The notes below the pieces were generated by a model, which ran no database searches, had not been told where the DNA came from, and was given only the letters and a program-made list of their open reading frames with translations. This document shows positions 26,531 to 34,915 of a stretch of DNA of 64,000 nucleotides, one piece after another. The position numbers were made by a program, and so were the translations under genes. The first letter of the stretch is position 1. Every line of letters starts with the position of its first letter. Origin of the DNA: an alpha proteobacterium SCGC AAA536-G10 (GTDB taxonomy: Bacteria > Pseudomonadota > Alphaproteobacteria > Puniceispirillales > Marisalimonadaceae); NCBI GenBank assembly GCA_000384615.1, contig ARQU01000008.1:1-64000 (forward strand), given 5' to 3'.

Positions 26531-26549
26531 TAAGAATAATTTATTCTTA
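26531..26549. promoter_or_regulatory. 19-bp palindrome upstream of the TctCBA operon
   Basis: TAAGAATAA-T-TTATTCTTA is a perfect 9+1+9 inverted repeat 66 nt before the TctC start. A second, smaller hairpin (CCAGC-TTAT-GCTGG, 26579-26592) lies between it and the GGAGG ribosome-binding site. The larger element has the size and symmetry of a dimeric regulator's operator. No regulator gene is nearby. Confidence 0.45.
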
Positions 26550-26615
26550 ACTACTAATGTTATTATAACATTGAACTTCCAGCTTATGCTGGTTAATCAT
26601 TATGGAGGAAATTAA

Positions 26616-27593
26616 ATGATTAAATCTACTACACTTTTTAAAGTTGGAACTGGATTAGCCGCTATAGTTTCTGCTATTGCTTTTACTACAGCTCCATCTT
26701 TGGCTGCCAAAAAACCTGCTATTGAAGTTGTAACTCATGCGGGTGCCGGCGGTGGTACTGACGTTAACTCAAGAATGATGATGCTTCGTTCTAGAAGAGT
26801 TTTAAAGCAAGATATGGTTGTTGTTAATAAAAGAGGTGGTGGTGGAGCTGCCGCTATGAACTATTTCATGACAAGACCTGCTGATGGAAACACTATTTTA
26901 ACTTTTACTGTTGGTCACGCAATTACAATGGCTATGGGAAAAACAAAGTTAAAAGTTGAAGACATGGCCCCTATAGCTAGAGGTACAAATGATCCTCAAA
27001 TACTGATGGTAAATTGTAAAACTAGTCCATACAAAACCCCTGAAGCTTTTGTTGCTGGAATGAAAAAAGGTGATAAAATTGCGTTTGGCGGGACTCATAC
27101 AGGTACAATTGACCACATTACTGCATTCTTGTTTGCAAAAAAGCTTGGACAACCAATGCCTAAGTATATTCCTTTCAAAGGTGGAGGAGAACTTGCTACT
27201 CAAGTTGTAGCTGGAGCAGTTGATGTTGGAGTTTTAAATTTATCTGAAGCAGGCGGTCCAATTGATGCTGGTGACTTATGTCCTTTAGTTATTTTAGGTG
27301 AAAATGCTATGGCGCCAATACCTAAGGCTAAAACAGCTAAATCAATGGGTATTGATCTTGTTTTATCAACTACTAGAGGCTTTGTAACACATAAAGGTGT
27401 TGATCCAGCAAGAGTGGCTGAAATGGAAAAAGGTCTGTCAAAAGCAATGAAACATTCAATGTATCAAGCTTATCTTGCTAATTCTGGATTAGATAACACT
27501 TCTCCACAACCTTCTGGTCCTTGGGGAAAGCAAATCAAATTCATGGTTGGTGAATTTGGACCTGCTTTAAAAGCTATGGGATTACTTAAATAA
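26616..27593 (+). CDS. tctC: TctC-type periplasmic binding protein of a tripartite tricarboxylate transporter
   Basis: 325 residues. Signal peptide about 1-30 (TGLAAIVSAIAFTTAPSLAA), then IEVVTHAGAGGGTDVNSRMM, the phosphate-loop-like glycine motif of the Bug/TctC fold, followed by VVVNKRGGGGAAAMNYFMTR, FGGTHTGTIDHITAF and KYIPFKGGGELATQVVAGAVDVGVLNL. It captures an organic anion and delivers it to TctAB; tricarboxylates, dicarboxylates, aromatic acids and sulfonates are all possible. GGAGG precedes the ATG. A hairpin separates it from tctB. Confidence 0.92.
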   Translation: MIKSTTLFKVGTGLAAIVSAIAFTTAPSLAAKKPAIEVVTHAGAGGGTDVNSRMMMLRSRRVLKQDMVVVNKRGGGGAAAMNYFMTRPADGNTILTFTVGHAITMAMGKTKLKVEDMAPIARGTNDPQILMVNCKTSPYKTPEAFVAGMKKGDKIAFGGTHTGTIDHITAFLFAKKLGQPMPKYIPFKGGGELATQVVAGAVDVGVLNLSEAGGPIDAGDLCPLVILGENAMAPIPKAKTAKSMGIDLVLSTTRGFVTHKGVDPARVAEMEKGLSKAMKHSMYQAYLANSGLDNTSPQPSGPWGKQIKFMVGEFGPALKAMGLLK

Positions 27594-27607
27594 ATTTGAA
27601 CAGTTTG

Positions 27608-27629
27608 GATGCCCCTTAATTGGGGCATC
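27608..27629 (+). promoter_or_regulatory. Hairpin between tctC and tctB
   Basis: GATGCCCC-TTAATT-GGGGCATC, a perfect 8-bp G/C-rich stem with a 6-nt loop, 14 nt after the tctC stop and 13 nt before tctB. No T-run follows. Expected to stabilise or partly terminate the message, so that the binding protein is made in excess over membrane subunits. Confidence 0.8.
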
Positions 27630-27642
27630 TGAAAGCTTTGTT

Positions 27643-28107
27643 ATGAAAAAAAAATTATATATAATTCCGTTGTTTCTAACTCTATTCTCATTCGTAGTAA
27701 TATACTTATCATTACAGTTAGAGACTTCTCCGGAAATGATTGTTGGTGATAGTATGCAAGCAAGGTCATTTCCTATTTTTTTAATGGTAATTAATTTAAT
27801 GCTCGTTGGGATCCTTTCTTTACAATTCTATAAAACTTATCCAAAGGAAGTAGAACTTGAAAAATTTCCAACATGGTCCAGCATGTTACTTTTTTTAATA
27901 TTTTATATTTTGGTTAAAGTAAGTGGAGATATGTTTGTTGCTATTCCAATAGTAATGTTTTTAATGGGTTTAACCTGGGGACAAAAAAAAGTATGGATTT
28001 CTCTTGTAAACGCGATTGCAACACCTCTTTCAGTATTTCTCCTTTTTGATTATGTCTTACAAGTAAGATTCCCTAGAGGTTGGCTGACAAACATTTATTA
28101 TGGTTAG
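27643..28107 (+). CDS. tctB: TctB small membrane subunit
   Basis: 154 residues with four hydrophobic helices (IIPLFLTLFSFVVIYLSL; FPIFLMVINLMLVGILSL; MLLFLIFYILVKVSG; and a C-terminal pair around FVAIPIVMFLMG and LSVFLLFDYVLQVRFPRG). This is the TctB layout, including the closing LQVRFPRGWL. It partners TctA in the tripartite tricarboxylate transporter. The TctA frame is open upstream into this gene, but the likely TctA ATG comes 11 nt after its stop. Confidence 0.88.
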   Translation: MKKKLYIIPLFLTLFSFVVIYLSLQLETSPEMIVGDSMQARSFPIFLMVINLMLVGILSLQFYKTYPKEVELEKFPTWSSMLLFLIFYILVKVSGDMFVAIPIVMFLMGLTWGQKKVWISLVNAIATPLSVFLLFDYVLQVRFPRGWLTNIYYG

Positions 28108-28118
28108 GTTTAAAGGTT

Positions 28119-29600
28119 ATGATTGAAGCACTTTCTGCCATGGGTTCGGTATTTACTGACCCCTACTTATTAGGATTAATTTTTGCTACAACTGTTTTAG
28201 GTGTAATAATAGGAGTATTACCAGGTCTTGGTGCGACTACAGGCGCAGCATTATTACTACCTTTCACTCTTACTATGGAACCTGTTCAGGCTATTGCTGT
28301 TTTATCAACAATTTATGTATCAGCAACCTTTGCTGGGTCTATAACCGCTATTTTAATTAATACCCCTGGAACTTCAGCTGCTGCTGCTACAACCTTTGAT
28401 GGATATCCATTAGCACAAAAAGGTGAAGCGGGAAGGGCTCTTGGAATTGCTGTTGTGTCAAGCACAGTCGGTGGCGTGTTTTCAGTTATTGTCTTGTGTA
28501 TTGCAGCACCTTTATTAGCTAGAGTTGCTTATGAATTTCGTCCACCAGAATATTTTGCATTAACAATTTTTGGACTTTCAATGCTTGCAAGCATCAGTGC
28601 AGGCGGTGCTGTTAAGAACCTAATTGGTGGTATATTTGGTGTTTGGCTATCTACTATTGGTGCGGAAAGAGTAACAGCAATAGAACGATTTATGTTTGGA
28701 AATTATGATTTATATGAGGGTCTATCCTTCGTTCCAGTTTTCATAGGACTTTTTGCTATTTCAGAATTGCTGGTTCAATCAAAGATGGTAAATAAAATTG
28801 TTGAAACAGTGGCTTTAAAAGCTGTTAAGTTGCCTACAAAAGAAGACTATAAAAGAATTTGGAAAACTATTTTGAGGTCGTGCGGTATAGGAACCTTTAT
28901 TGGGGTTCTTCCAGCAGAAGGGGCTACAGTCGCCTCCATGATTGGTTACTCAGAAGCAAAAAGATGGTCTAAAAACAAAGAAGAGTTTGGAAAAGGATCT
29001 GTTGAAGGAATAGCTGGAGCTGAAGCAGCTAATAACGCTGCAACTGGAGGCGCAATGGTGCCAACAATGGTCCTAGGAATACCTGGTAGTGGTACAACAG
29101 CGATCATTTTAGTTGGTTTAATGGTTCATGGGCTTAGACCGGGAGCTTACTTATTTACTGAACAGGTTGAAAAAGTATATCAAATTTTTGGATCAATGCT
29201 TTTAGCAAATCTTATGTTTATGGCTATGGGTCTTTATGCCGCAAGACTCTTTGCACGAGTTTCTCTGGTTCCAATATCAATATTATGGCCTATAGTTTTT
29301 GCTTTATCAGTAATAGGAGCTTACGCTCTATCACAATCTTTAATTGATGTATGGATAGCTCTTATTTTTGGTGTGATTGGATTTTTTGCAAGAAGACATG
29401 GTTTTGCAGTTGCCCCTATCGCTGTGGGTTTGATTTTAGGTGAAATGGTAGAAACTAATCTCCAACATTCTCTAAAAATGTATGATGGTCAGTGGTGGAT
29501 GATATTTGCTCAACCACTTGCAGCATTTTTTTTAATACTGGCATTCTTAGGTCTTTGTGGTCCTTATTTATATAGTTTAATAATTAGACACAAAGACTAA
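28119..29600 (+). CDS. tctA: TctA large membrane subunit
   Basis: About 493 residues from the ATG at 28119; a TTG at 28080 would overlap tctB. Around 12 hydrophobic helices. LGVIIGVLPGLGATTGAALLLPFT and the repeat-related GTFIGVLPAEGATVASMIGYSEAKR are the two pseudo-symmetrical family motifs, with NTPGTSAAAATTFDGYPLAQKGEAGRALG and VPTMVLGIPGSGTTAIILVGLMVHGLRPG also diagnostic. It is the translocation subunit. The stop overlaps the convergent TSUP-gene stop. Confidence 0.94.
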   Translation: MIEALSAMGSVFTDPYLLGLIFATTVLGVIIGVLPGLGATTGAALLLPFTLTMEPVQAIAVLSTIYVSATFAGSITAILINTPGTSAAAATTFDGYPLAQKGEAGRALGIAVVSSTVGGVFSVIVLCIAAPLLARVAYEFRPPEYFALTIFGLSMLASISAGGAVKNLIGGIFGVWLSTIGAERVTAIERFMFGNYDLYEGLSFVPVFIGLFAISELLVQSKMVNKIVETVALKAVKLPTKEDYKRIWKTILRSCGIGTFIGVLPAEGATVASMIGYSEAKRWSKNKEEFGKGSVEGIAGAEAANNAATGGAMVPTMVLGIPGSGTTAIILVGLMVHGLRPGAYLFTEQVEKVYQIFGSMLLANLMFMAMGLYAARLFARVSLVPISILWPIVFALSVIGAYALSQSLIDVWIALIFGVIGFFARRHGFAVAPIAVGLILGEMVETNLQHSLKMYDGQWWMIFAQPLAAFFLILAFLGLCGPYLYSLIIRHKD

Positions 29601-30355
29601 ATACTTATTAAGTAACCACTCATTTTAATTGCATTCCATATAAGGTTTAAGGCTATTAAAGTCAGAATAATATTAAGTACTAACTTAAAATATTTTTTAC
29701 CAAAGTTTATTAAAATTTTTTTACCGATTACTGTTCCTACAAAACCACTCACAATCATTGCAGTAATGAGAAGAAAGTAATCAGTGTAAACAAAACCTAC
29801 AAAACCAAATATTACTACCTTTATCAAATGTTGTATCGTCATTAATGCTGAGTGAGTAGCTGTATGTTTTACTGGCTCTAGTTTCATAGTCTTTACCATA
29901 CCTGCTACTAAAGTTCCTGAAGCACCAAAAAACATTGTAAAAAAACCTGAAAACATTCCACCAAAAACTACGTGAGTTGCACCAATAGCCGGGATTTTTC
30001 CAAAAACGGACCAAAGAATAAATAAAGCAACAATTAATTGAAGTAACCAAGGCTCTATTTGGACAAAAAATGTTCCGCCAAGTATAGATCCTAAAATAGT
30101 TCCTATGCTAAAAGGAATTAATACGTCACTTTTTATATCTTTTAGAAATATAAGGGTTCTACCGAAATTAGATCCTATTTGAACAACACCATGTATTGGT
30201 AACAGAGCAATAGGTGGGAGTTTAATAGCTAACAAACCTATTAGGACAGCTCCACCACCAATTCCAAAAGCAGAACTTATAAAGGAGGTCACCATACTCG
30301 CAATTATTAAGAAGTATATTGTGTACTCTGAAAGTTCTCCCGGCATTTCAAACAT
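29597..30355 (-). CDS. TSUP-family exporter (TauE/SafE type)
   Basis: 252 residues, about eight hydrophobic helices in two pseudo-repeats. GGGAVLIGLLAIKLPPIALLPIHGVVQIGSNFGRT and GGMFSGFFTMFFGASGTLVAGMVKTM are the TSUP motifs, and SALMTIQHLIKVVIFGFVG is typical. Members export sulfite, sulfoacetate or related anions. Its ATG comes one base after the TGA of the upstream ThDP enzyme, so translation is coupled; a link with that enzyme's product is likely. Confidence 0.85.
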   Translation of the reverse strand: MFEMPGELSEYTIYFLIIASMVTSFISSAFGIGGGAVLIGLLAIKLPPIALLPIHGVVQIGSNFGRTLIFLKDIKSDVLIPFSIGTILGSILGGTFFVQIEPWLLQLIVALFILWSVFGKIPAIGATHVVFGGMFSGFFTMFFGASGTLVAGMVKTMKLEPVKHTATHSALMTIQHLIKVVIFGFVGFVYTDYFLLITAMIVSGFVGTVIGKKILINFGKKYFKLVLNIILTLIALNLIWNAIKMSGYLISI

Positions 30356-30356
30356 T

Positions 30357-32009
30357 TCAATCCTTCAAAGCATGAGGAGGTGGAGCAAAGTAACGAGGCA
30401 TTTCTCCTACTGCGTGAACATTTACTTCTACTAAAACAGGGCCAGTAAATTTTATAGCTTCATCCAATTTTTTTTCTAGCTCATTAGCATTATCAATTCT
30501 CTTATATTTCATGTTTGCAACTTTGGCTAAATCTTCAAAATTTGGACCTATCAAATCTGCATAAAATTTTCTTCCACCATACATGCTTTCTTGAATATGT
30601 TTTATAACACCATATCCCTGGTCGTTCATTACTAGAAAAACTACATCACAATTAGTTTCAGCAGCTGTCCACAAATCAGGAAGATTTAACATAAAACCTC
30701 CATCACCGCACATTGCAATGGTTTTTTCTCCATTAATACCAACAGACGCTCCAATAGCAAGAGCCATTCCAGGCCCAATTGCAGCTCCAACAGGATAAAT
30801 ATTTTGTTCTGGTTTATTAATTTGCATAGAACGATTGCCCCACATACTATTAGAAATCGTTACGTCTCTGACCCATCTTCCATTTTCAGGAAGTACTCTT
30901 CTGATAATTTCTGGAAAGTCCTTGTAAGCACCAAGATTGTTTTTATAAGATTCTAAAATTTTGTTTTTTAGTTCTGAAACTTCATTTATCCAGTCATCAT
31001 CAACAAGGATAGTGTTTGATAGTCTATTAGCAAGTTCTCCCAAAACCATTTTTGCGTCACCACAATGAAAAAAGTTAGTTTTGTATGTTCTATTTTCTGC
31101 ATCAGGATCAATGTCAATTTGAATAATATTGTCAGGAAGTTTTAGAGACATATCTCTGGTTTCGTGTCCTCTTAATCTACTTCCAACAACTATCATTAAA
31201 TCAAGTGTTTTATAAAAATCTTCTATTAGAGGTACAGCATTAAAAGCACCCATACTCATTTTATTACTTTCAGGAACAACACCTCTTCCTAATGTGCTAG
31301 TAACAACTGCAAAGCCAATATCAATAAATTTTTCTACTTCATCTTTTGCAAATTTTGCCCCATTACCTACCCAAAGTATTTTTCTTTTAGATTTTTTTAC
31401 TATGTCCTCTATCTTATCTAAAGATGAAATATCACCTATTTGTAAATTTATGCTTGGCAATTTAATTTGATCTAATTCTGATGGCCTTTCAATAATAGTC
31501 CTTTGAATATCTATTGGTATTTCAACAGACACAGGTCCCATTGGAGGAGTTAGAGCGGCAGTAGTTGCTTCCATTAATTTTGTAATAACGTCTTCTGGTT
31601 TGCTTATTCTAATTGCTTTCTTTGAAATAGATTTCAACATACCCAACTGATCAGGAACATCGTGAACTGTTCCTTGCTTTTTATCTAAATTTTCTGTTGC
31701 CGTTTGGCCAGTAAAATGAAGTACTGCAGAACCCGCAAATCGAGATTCAACTAATGCTCCTGCTATATTTGCTGCCCCAGGTCCAGTACTAGTAAAGACA
31801 ACTCCAAGACCATTTGTAGCTCTTGCATAACCATCTGCCATGTGACCTGCGCCCATTTCACCTCTTGCAGGTATCATTTGTATATAGTTTCTTCTACCAA
31901 TAGCATCTAGCATAGGTATGTTATGGACTGAAACCACACCAAAAACATCTTTCACACCTATCTGATATAAAAATTCTGAAACTAGGTCTCCCACATTATA
32001 TTCTTTCAT
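30357..32009 (-). CDS. Thiamine-diphosphate-dependent enzyme, acetolactate-synthase-like
   Basis: 550 residues, three-domain ThDP enzyme. The PYR domain has PARGEMGAGHMADGYARA with the ThDP-activating glutamate and VFTSTGPGAANIAGALVES. The central domain resembles the FAD/nucleotide-like fold of acetolactate synthase. The PP domain has the metal motif GDGGFMLNLPDLWTAAE...NDQGYG. Candidates include oxo-acid decarboxylases, acetolactate-type carboligases and sulfoacetaldehyde acetyltransferase-like enzymes; sequence alone does not choose. Coupling to a TSUP exporter raises a sulfite- or sulfonate-releasing reaction as a hypothesis. It is divergent from the rhodanese gene. Confidence 0.85.
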   Translation of the reverse strand: MKEYNVGDLVSEFLYQIGVKDVFGVVSVHNIPMLDAIGRRNYIQMIPARGEMGAGHMADGYARATNGLGVVFTSTGPGAANIAGALVESRFAGSAVLHFTGQTATENLDKKQGTVHDVPDQLGMLKSISKKAIRISKPEDVITKLMEATTAALTPPMGPVSVEIPIDIQRTIIERPSELDQIKLPSINLQIGDISSLDKIEDIVKKSKRKILWVGNGAKFAKDEVEKFIDIGFAVVTSTLGRGVVPESNKMSMGAFNAVPLIEDFYKTLDLMIVVGSRLRGHETRDMSLKLPDNIIQIDIDPDAENRTYKTNFFHCGDAKMVLGELANRLSNTILVDDDWINEVSELKNKILESYKNNLGAYKDFPEIIRRVLPENGRWVRDVTISNSMWGNRSMQINKPEQNIYPVGAAIGPGMALAIGASVGINGEKTIAMCGDGGFMLNLPDLWTAAETNCDVVFLVMNDQGYGVIKHIQESMYGGRKFYADLIGPNFEDLAKVANMKYKRIDNANELEKKLDEAIKFTGPVLVEVNVHAVGEMPRYFAPPPHALKD

Positions 32010-32027
32010 AGTCCCACCCCTTTTGAC

Positions 32028-32039
32028 TTAACATGTTAA
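32028..32039. promoter_or_regulatory. Palindrome in the divergent ThDP-enzyme/rhodanese promoter region
   Basis: TTAACATGTTAA is a perfect 12-bp palindrome in the 87-nt gap between the divergent genes at 30357-32009 and 32097-33569. The position suits an operator serving both directions. Its length permits chance occurrence. Confidence 0.35.
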
Positions 32040-32096
32040 AAATCTTATATTAATTTTTAATATTGTTAAGATTAAACTAATGATTGAGTTATTTAA

Positions 32097-33569
32097 ATGG
32101 ATAATACTGTAGATGCAAAAACAGTTAAGTCTTGGATTTCAGATGATGACGAGATTGCATTTATTGATGTGAGAGAAATTGGCCAACATGCTGAAGGTCA
32201 TCCTTTTTTTTCTATCTCAATTCCATTTAGTACTTTTGAAATCAACATAGAGAGACTTCTCCCAAATAAAAATGTTCGGGTTGTATTATTTGATGATAAC
32301 AATGGAATATCAGAGTTAGCCTATAAACAAGCAAAGGCTTTAGACTATTCTAAAATTTTAATTTTAAAAGAGGGTGTTAAAGGTTGGTTGGGAGCCAAGT
32401 TCAAATTATTTGATGGCATTAATGTTCCTAGTAAAAGTTTTGGTGAATTAGTAGAACACAAGTTTCGGACACCTTCAATTACGCCCAAAGAATTATTAAA
32501 AAAACAAAATAAAAAAGAAGATATAATCATATTAGATGGGAGACCATTTGAAGAGTATAATAAAATGAGCATTCCAGAAAGTATTTGTTGCCCAAATGCT
32601 GAAATACCATTCAAAATTTCGTCAATAATCAAAAGCCCAAAGACTGAGATAATTATAAATTGTGCAGGCAGAACAAGATCAATTATTGGGGCCCAAACAT
32701 TAATAAATTTTAATATAAAAAATAAAGTCTACGCCTTAGAAAATGGAACTCAGGGTTGGGTTTTGTCTGACTTAAAATTAGAAAATAACAAAACAAATTT
32801 TCTCGATATTACTCCTAAAGATAAAGAAAAAGAAAAACTAAAAAGTGAAATTTCAAATTCGTTGGATAAAAATCATATAAAAGTTATTGATTTACCAAAA
32901 GTTAAAGATTTAATAGAGGATGAAACAAGATCTACTTATATTTTTAACGTAAAAACAAATTTATCTCCTATAAAATCTGTCACAGGAATTAGAAATGTCC
33001 CTGGGGGTCAACTGGTTCAGGCTACAGATAATTATGTTGGAGTACTAAAGTCACGAATAATACTCTTTGATGAGGGTGATCTTGTAAGAGCTGGAACAAC
33101 GGCACTCTGGCTTAAAAAAATGAATTTTGAGTGTTATGTTTTTAGAGGCATAGAAACAGAAATAAATACATTAAATATAAAAAATTACATTAAACTCAAG
33201 AATATATCAGTTACTCATATAAGTTTGAATGATATAAAAACTTCAGATACAGGTATTATTTTTGATATCCGTAAAAGTGTTGATTATTGCAAATTAAGGC
33301 TGAAAAATTCTATTTGGTTAAATAGATCAGTTCTTAAACAAAACATATCTAACTTGATTAAAAATATAATTATAGTTTTCGACGACATATATAAGGTAAG
33401 TCTGATTGTTAAGGATCTCAAAGAGATATATCCGGAAATTCAAATCAAAGTATATCATTGGAATAAGGAAGAAATTTTTAAATGCCCTGAACGTTTAGAT
33501 CAAAACATAATTGAATTAGATAAAAAGTTTATAGACTTTAATTTTCATATTAGATCAAAACATAATTGA
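32097..33569 (+). CDS. Four-domain rhodanese-like sulfurtransferase, C-terminus altered by tandem duplication
   Basis: 490 residues as written. Four rhodanese-like units can be seen: about 1-115 (FIDVREIGQHAEGHPFF; catalytic position D in LFDDNNGIS), 125-230 (ILDGRPFEEYNKMSIP; active cysteine C189 in NCAGRTRS), 255-355 (active position D in LFDEGDLVRAG) and 370-465 (IFDIRKSVDY; no cysteine). Only unit 2 looks catalytic. A 55-bp duplication at 33495-33604 shifts the frame, so the last residues SKHN replace an original tail of about 43 residues that would have stopped at 33733-33735, 2 nt before the next gene. Related multi-rhodanese proteins are known beside thiol dioxygenases. Confidence 0.85.
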   Translation: MDNTVDAKTVKSWISDDDEIAFIDVREIGQHAEGHPFFSISIPFSTFEINIERLLPNKNVRVVLFDDNNGISELAYKQAKALDYSKILILKEGVKGWLGAKFKLFDGINVPSKSFGELVEHKFRTPSITPKELLKKQNKKEDIIILDGRPFEEYNKMSIPESICCPNAEIPFKISSIIKSPKTEIIINCAGRTRSIIGAQTLINFNIKNKVYALENGTQGWVLSDLKLENNKTNFLDITPKDKEKEKLKSEISNSLDKNHIKVIDLPKVKDLIEDETRSTYIFNVKTNLSPIKSVTGIRNVPGGQLVQATDNYVGVLKSRIILFDEGDLVRAGTTALWLKKMNFECYVFRGIETEINTLNIKNYIKLKNISVTHISLNDIKTSDTGIIFDIRKSVDYCKLRLKNSIWLNRSVLKQNISNLIKNIIIVFDDIYKVSLIVKDLKEIYPEIQIKVYHWNKEEIFKCPERLDQNIIELDKKFIDFNFHIRSKHN

Positions 33570-33604
33570 ATTAGATAAAAAGTTTATAGACTTTAATTTT
33601 CATA
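33495..33604 (+). repeat. Perfect 55-bp tandem duplication
   Basis: Bases 33495-33549 and 33550-33604 are identical and directly adjacent. The unit is not a multiple of three, so it frameshifts the rhodanese gene. Removing one unit restores an open frame running to 33735. The lack of any mismatch shows the event is recent, or an assembly or culture artefact. Confidence 0.95.
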
Positions 33605-33735
33605 CCTACATGCGTCACAAGGGTAATAAAGATCACGCCAGGCAATATTTGAAATGGGAAATAGATCTGTTAAACAAAATGGATAAACAAGAAATTAATT
33701 TTTTTAAAATTGGAGGTATAAATGCTGAAAGCTGA
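33605..33735 (+). pseudogene. Orphaned C-terminal coding tail of the rhodanese gene
   Basis: With one 55-bp unit removed, the rhodanese frame continues TYMRHKGNKDHARQYLKWE...NFFKIGGINAES and ends with TGA at 33733-33735. This tail is coding-like and helical, carries conserved-looking charged residues, and contains GGAGG at 33713-33717, which can serve the next gene's ATG at 33738. As written it is untranslated unless slippage occurs. Confidence 0.75.
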
Positions 33736-33737
33736 TA

Positions 33738-34913
33738 ATGTTTAAAGATAATGGAAAACCTTTATCAGGTATTCGTGTAATAGAACTTGGTCAAATTGCA
33801 GCAGGCCCTTTTGCATCTTCATTATTAGCAGATCTTGGCGCAGATGTTATAAAAATTGAAAACCCAAAAGGAGGTGATGGTATGAGACAATGGCCTCCAT
33901 TAAATATTTCTGAACAAAAAAACAATGAAGCTTATAGTGAGAACTTTGCATCAGTTAACCGTAATAAAAGGAGTGTGGCACTTAATATCAAGGATCCTTC
34001 TGATGTAGGTCTACTAAAAAGGCTTGTTTCCAAAGCAACAATATTAATTGAAAACTATCGTCCAGGTGTTTTGAAAAAACTTAGCCTTGGTTATAACGAT
34101 TTAAAAAAAATTAACAAAAAGTTAATATATTGTTCTATTTCTGGTTATGGTCAGACAGGTCCTTATTCTGATAAAGGGGCTTTTGATGTAACGGTTCAGG
34201 CTATATCTGGAATAATGAGCGTTACTGGAGAAAAAGATACTTCTCCAGTCAAATGCGGAGTTCCAATAGGTGATTTTTGCACAGGTTTGTATGCTAGTTA
34301 TACAATTATGGCTATGCTCAGAAGAGTTGAACAAAGTGGTGAAGGAACATATATAGATTGCTCTATGATTGGCAGCCTTTTAGGAATATCTGCTCTTCAA
34401 ACAAGTGAATATTTTGGAAATAATAAAGCACCAGAAAAGCTTGGGTCTGCTCATTCTAGAAATGCTCCATATCAAGCATTTAAAGCGTCTGACGCTTTTT
34501 TTGTGATTGCAGCAGGAAACGATAAGCTTTGGTTTGAAGTTTGCGAAGCTGTTGAAATGGAATATCTTAAGAATGACACCCGTTTTAAAACACAATCTGA
34601 TCGAGCTAAAAATCAAGATGAGTTATCAAAAATACTTACGAAAATGTTTATTAAACATAATGTGAAACATTGGTTGAGAGAAATGGACAAAAGAAAAGTT
34701 CCTTGTGCGCCTATTAATAATTTTGAAACTATATTAAAAGACAAACACATAAAACATATGGAAATAGTAAAACCTATTACTTTACCAAATGGCTCCCAAA
34801 CATACAGCGTTGCTTTTCCTATTTCAATTGAGGGGGTTGAAACAAAAGATTTAAAAATGCCTCCTGAACTTGGTGAACATAATGAGGAAGTAATTTGTGA
34901 ATGGTTAAATTAG
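33738..34913 (+). CDS. Class III (CaiB/BaiF) CoA-transferase
   Basis: 391 residues. GIRVIELGQIAAGPFASSLLADLGADVIKIENPKGGD is the family N-terminus. D179 in GVPIGDFCTGLYASY is the catalytic aspartate. FASVNRNKRSVALNIKDP and LENYRPGVLKKLSLGY are conserved CoA-contact blocks. It activates an unknown acid by CoA transfer. The crotonase that follows overlaps or nearly touches it, suggesting the acyl-CoA formed is next hydrated or isomerised. GGAGG at 33713-33717 is its likely ribosome-binding site. Confidence 0.9.
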   Translation: MFKDNGKPLSGIRVIELGQIAAGPFASSLLADLGADVIKIENPKGGDGMRQWPPLNISEQKNNEAYSENFASVNRNKRSVALNIKDPSDVGLLKRLVSKATILIENYRPGVLKKLSLGYNDLKKINKKLIYCSISGYGQTGPYSDKGAFDVTVQAISGIMSVTGEKDTSPVKCGVPIGDFCTGLYASYTIMAMLRRVEQSGEGTYIDCSMIGSLLGISALQTSEYFGNNKAPEKLGSAHSRNAPYQAFKASDAFFVIAAGNDKLWFEVCEAVEMEYLKNDTRFKTQSDRAKNQDELSKILTKMFIKHNVKHWLREMDKRKVPCAPINNFETILKDKHIKHMEIVKPITLPNGSQTYSVAFPISIEGVETKDLKMPPELGEHNEEVICEWLN

Positions 34914-34915
34914 TT

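Noticed and set aside
28080..28118. Upstream TTG start for TctA overlapping tctB.
   Set aside because: The added residues do not look like a TctA N-terminus, and an in-frame ATG follows just after the tctB stop.
33495..33604. CRISPR-like or regulatory repeat array.
   Set aside because: There are only two units, exactly adjacent with no spacer, inside a coding frame; this is a simple tandem duplication.
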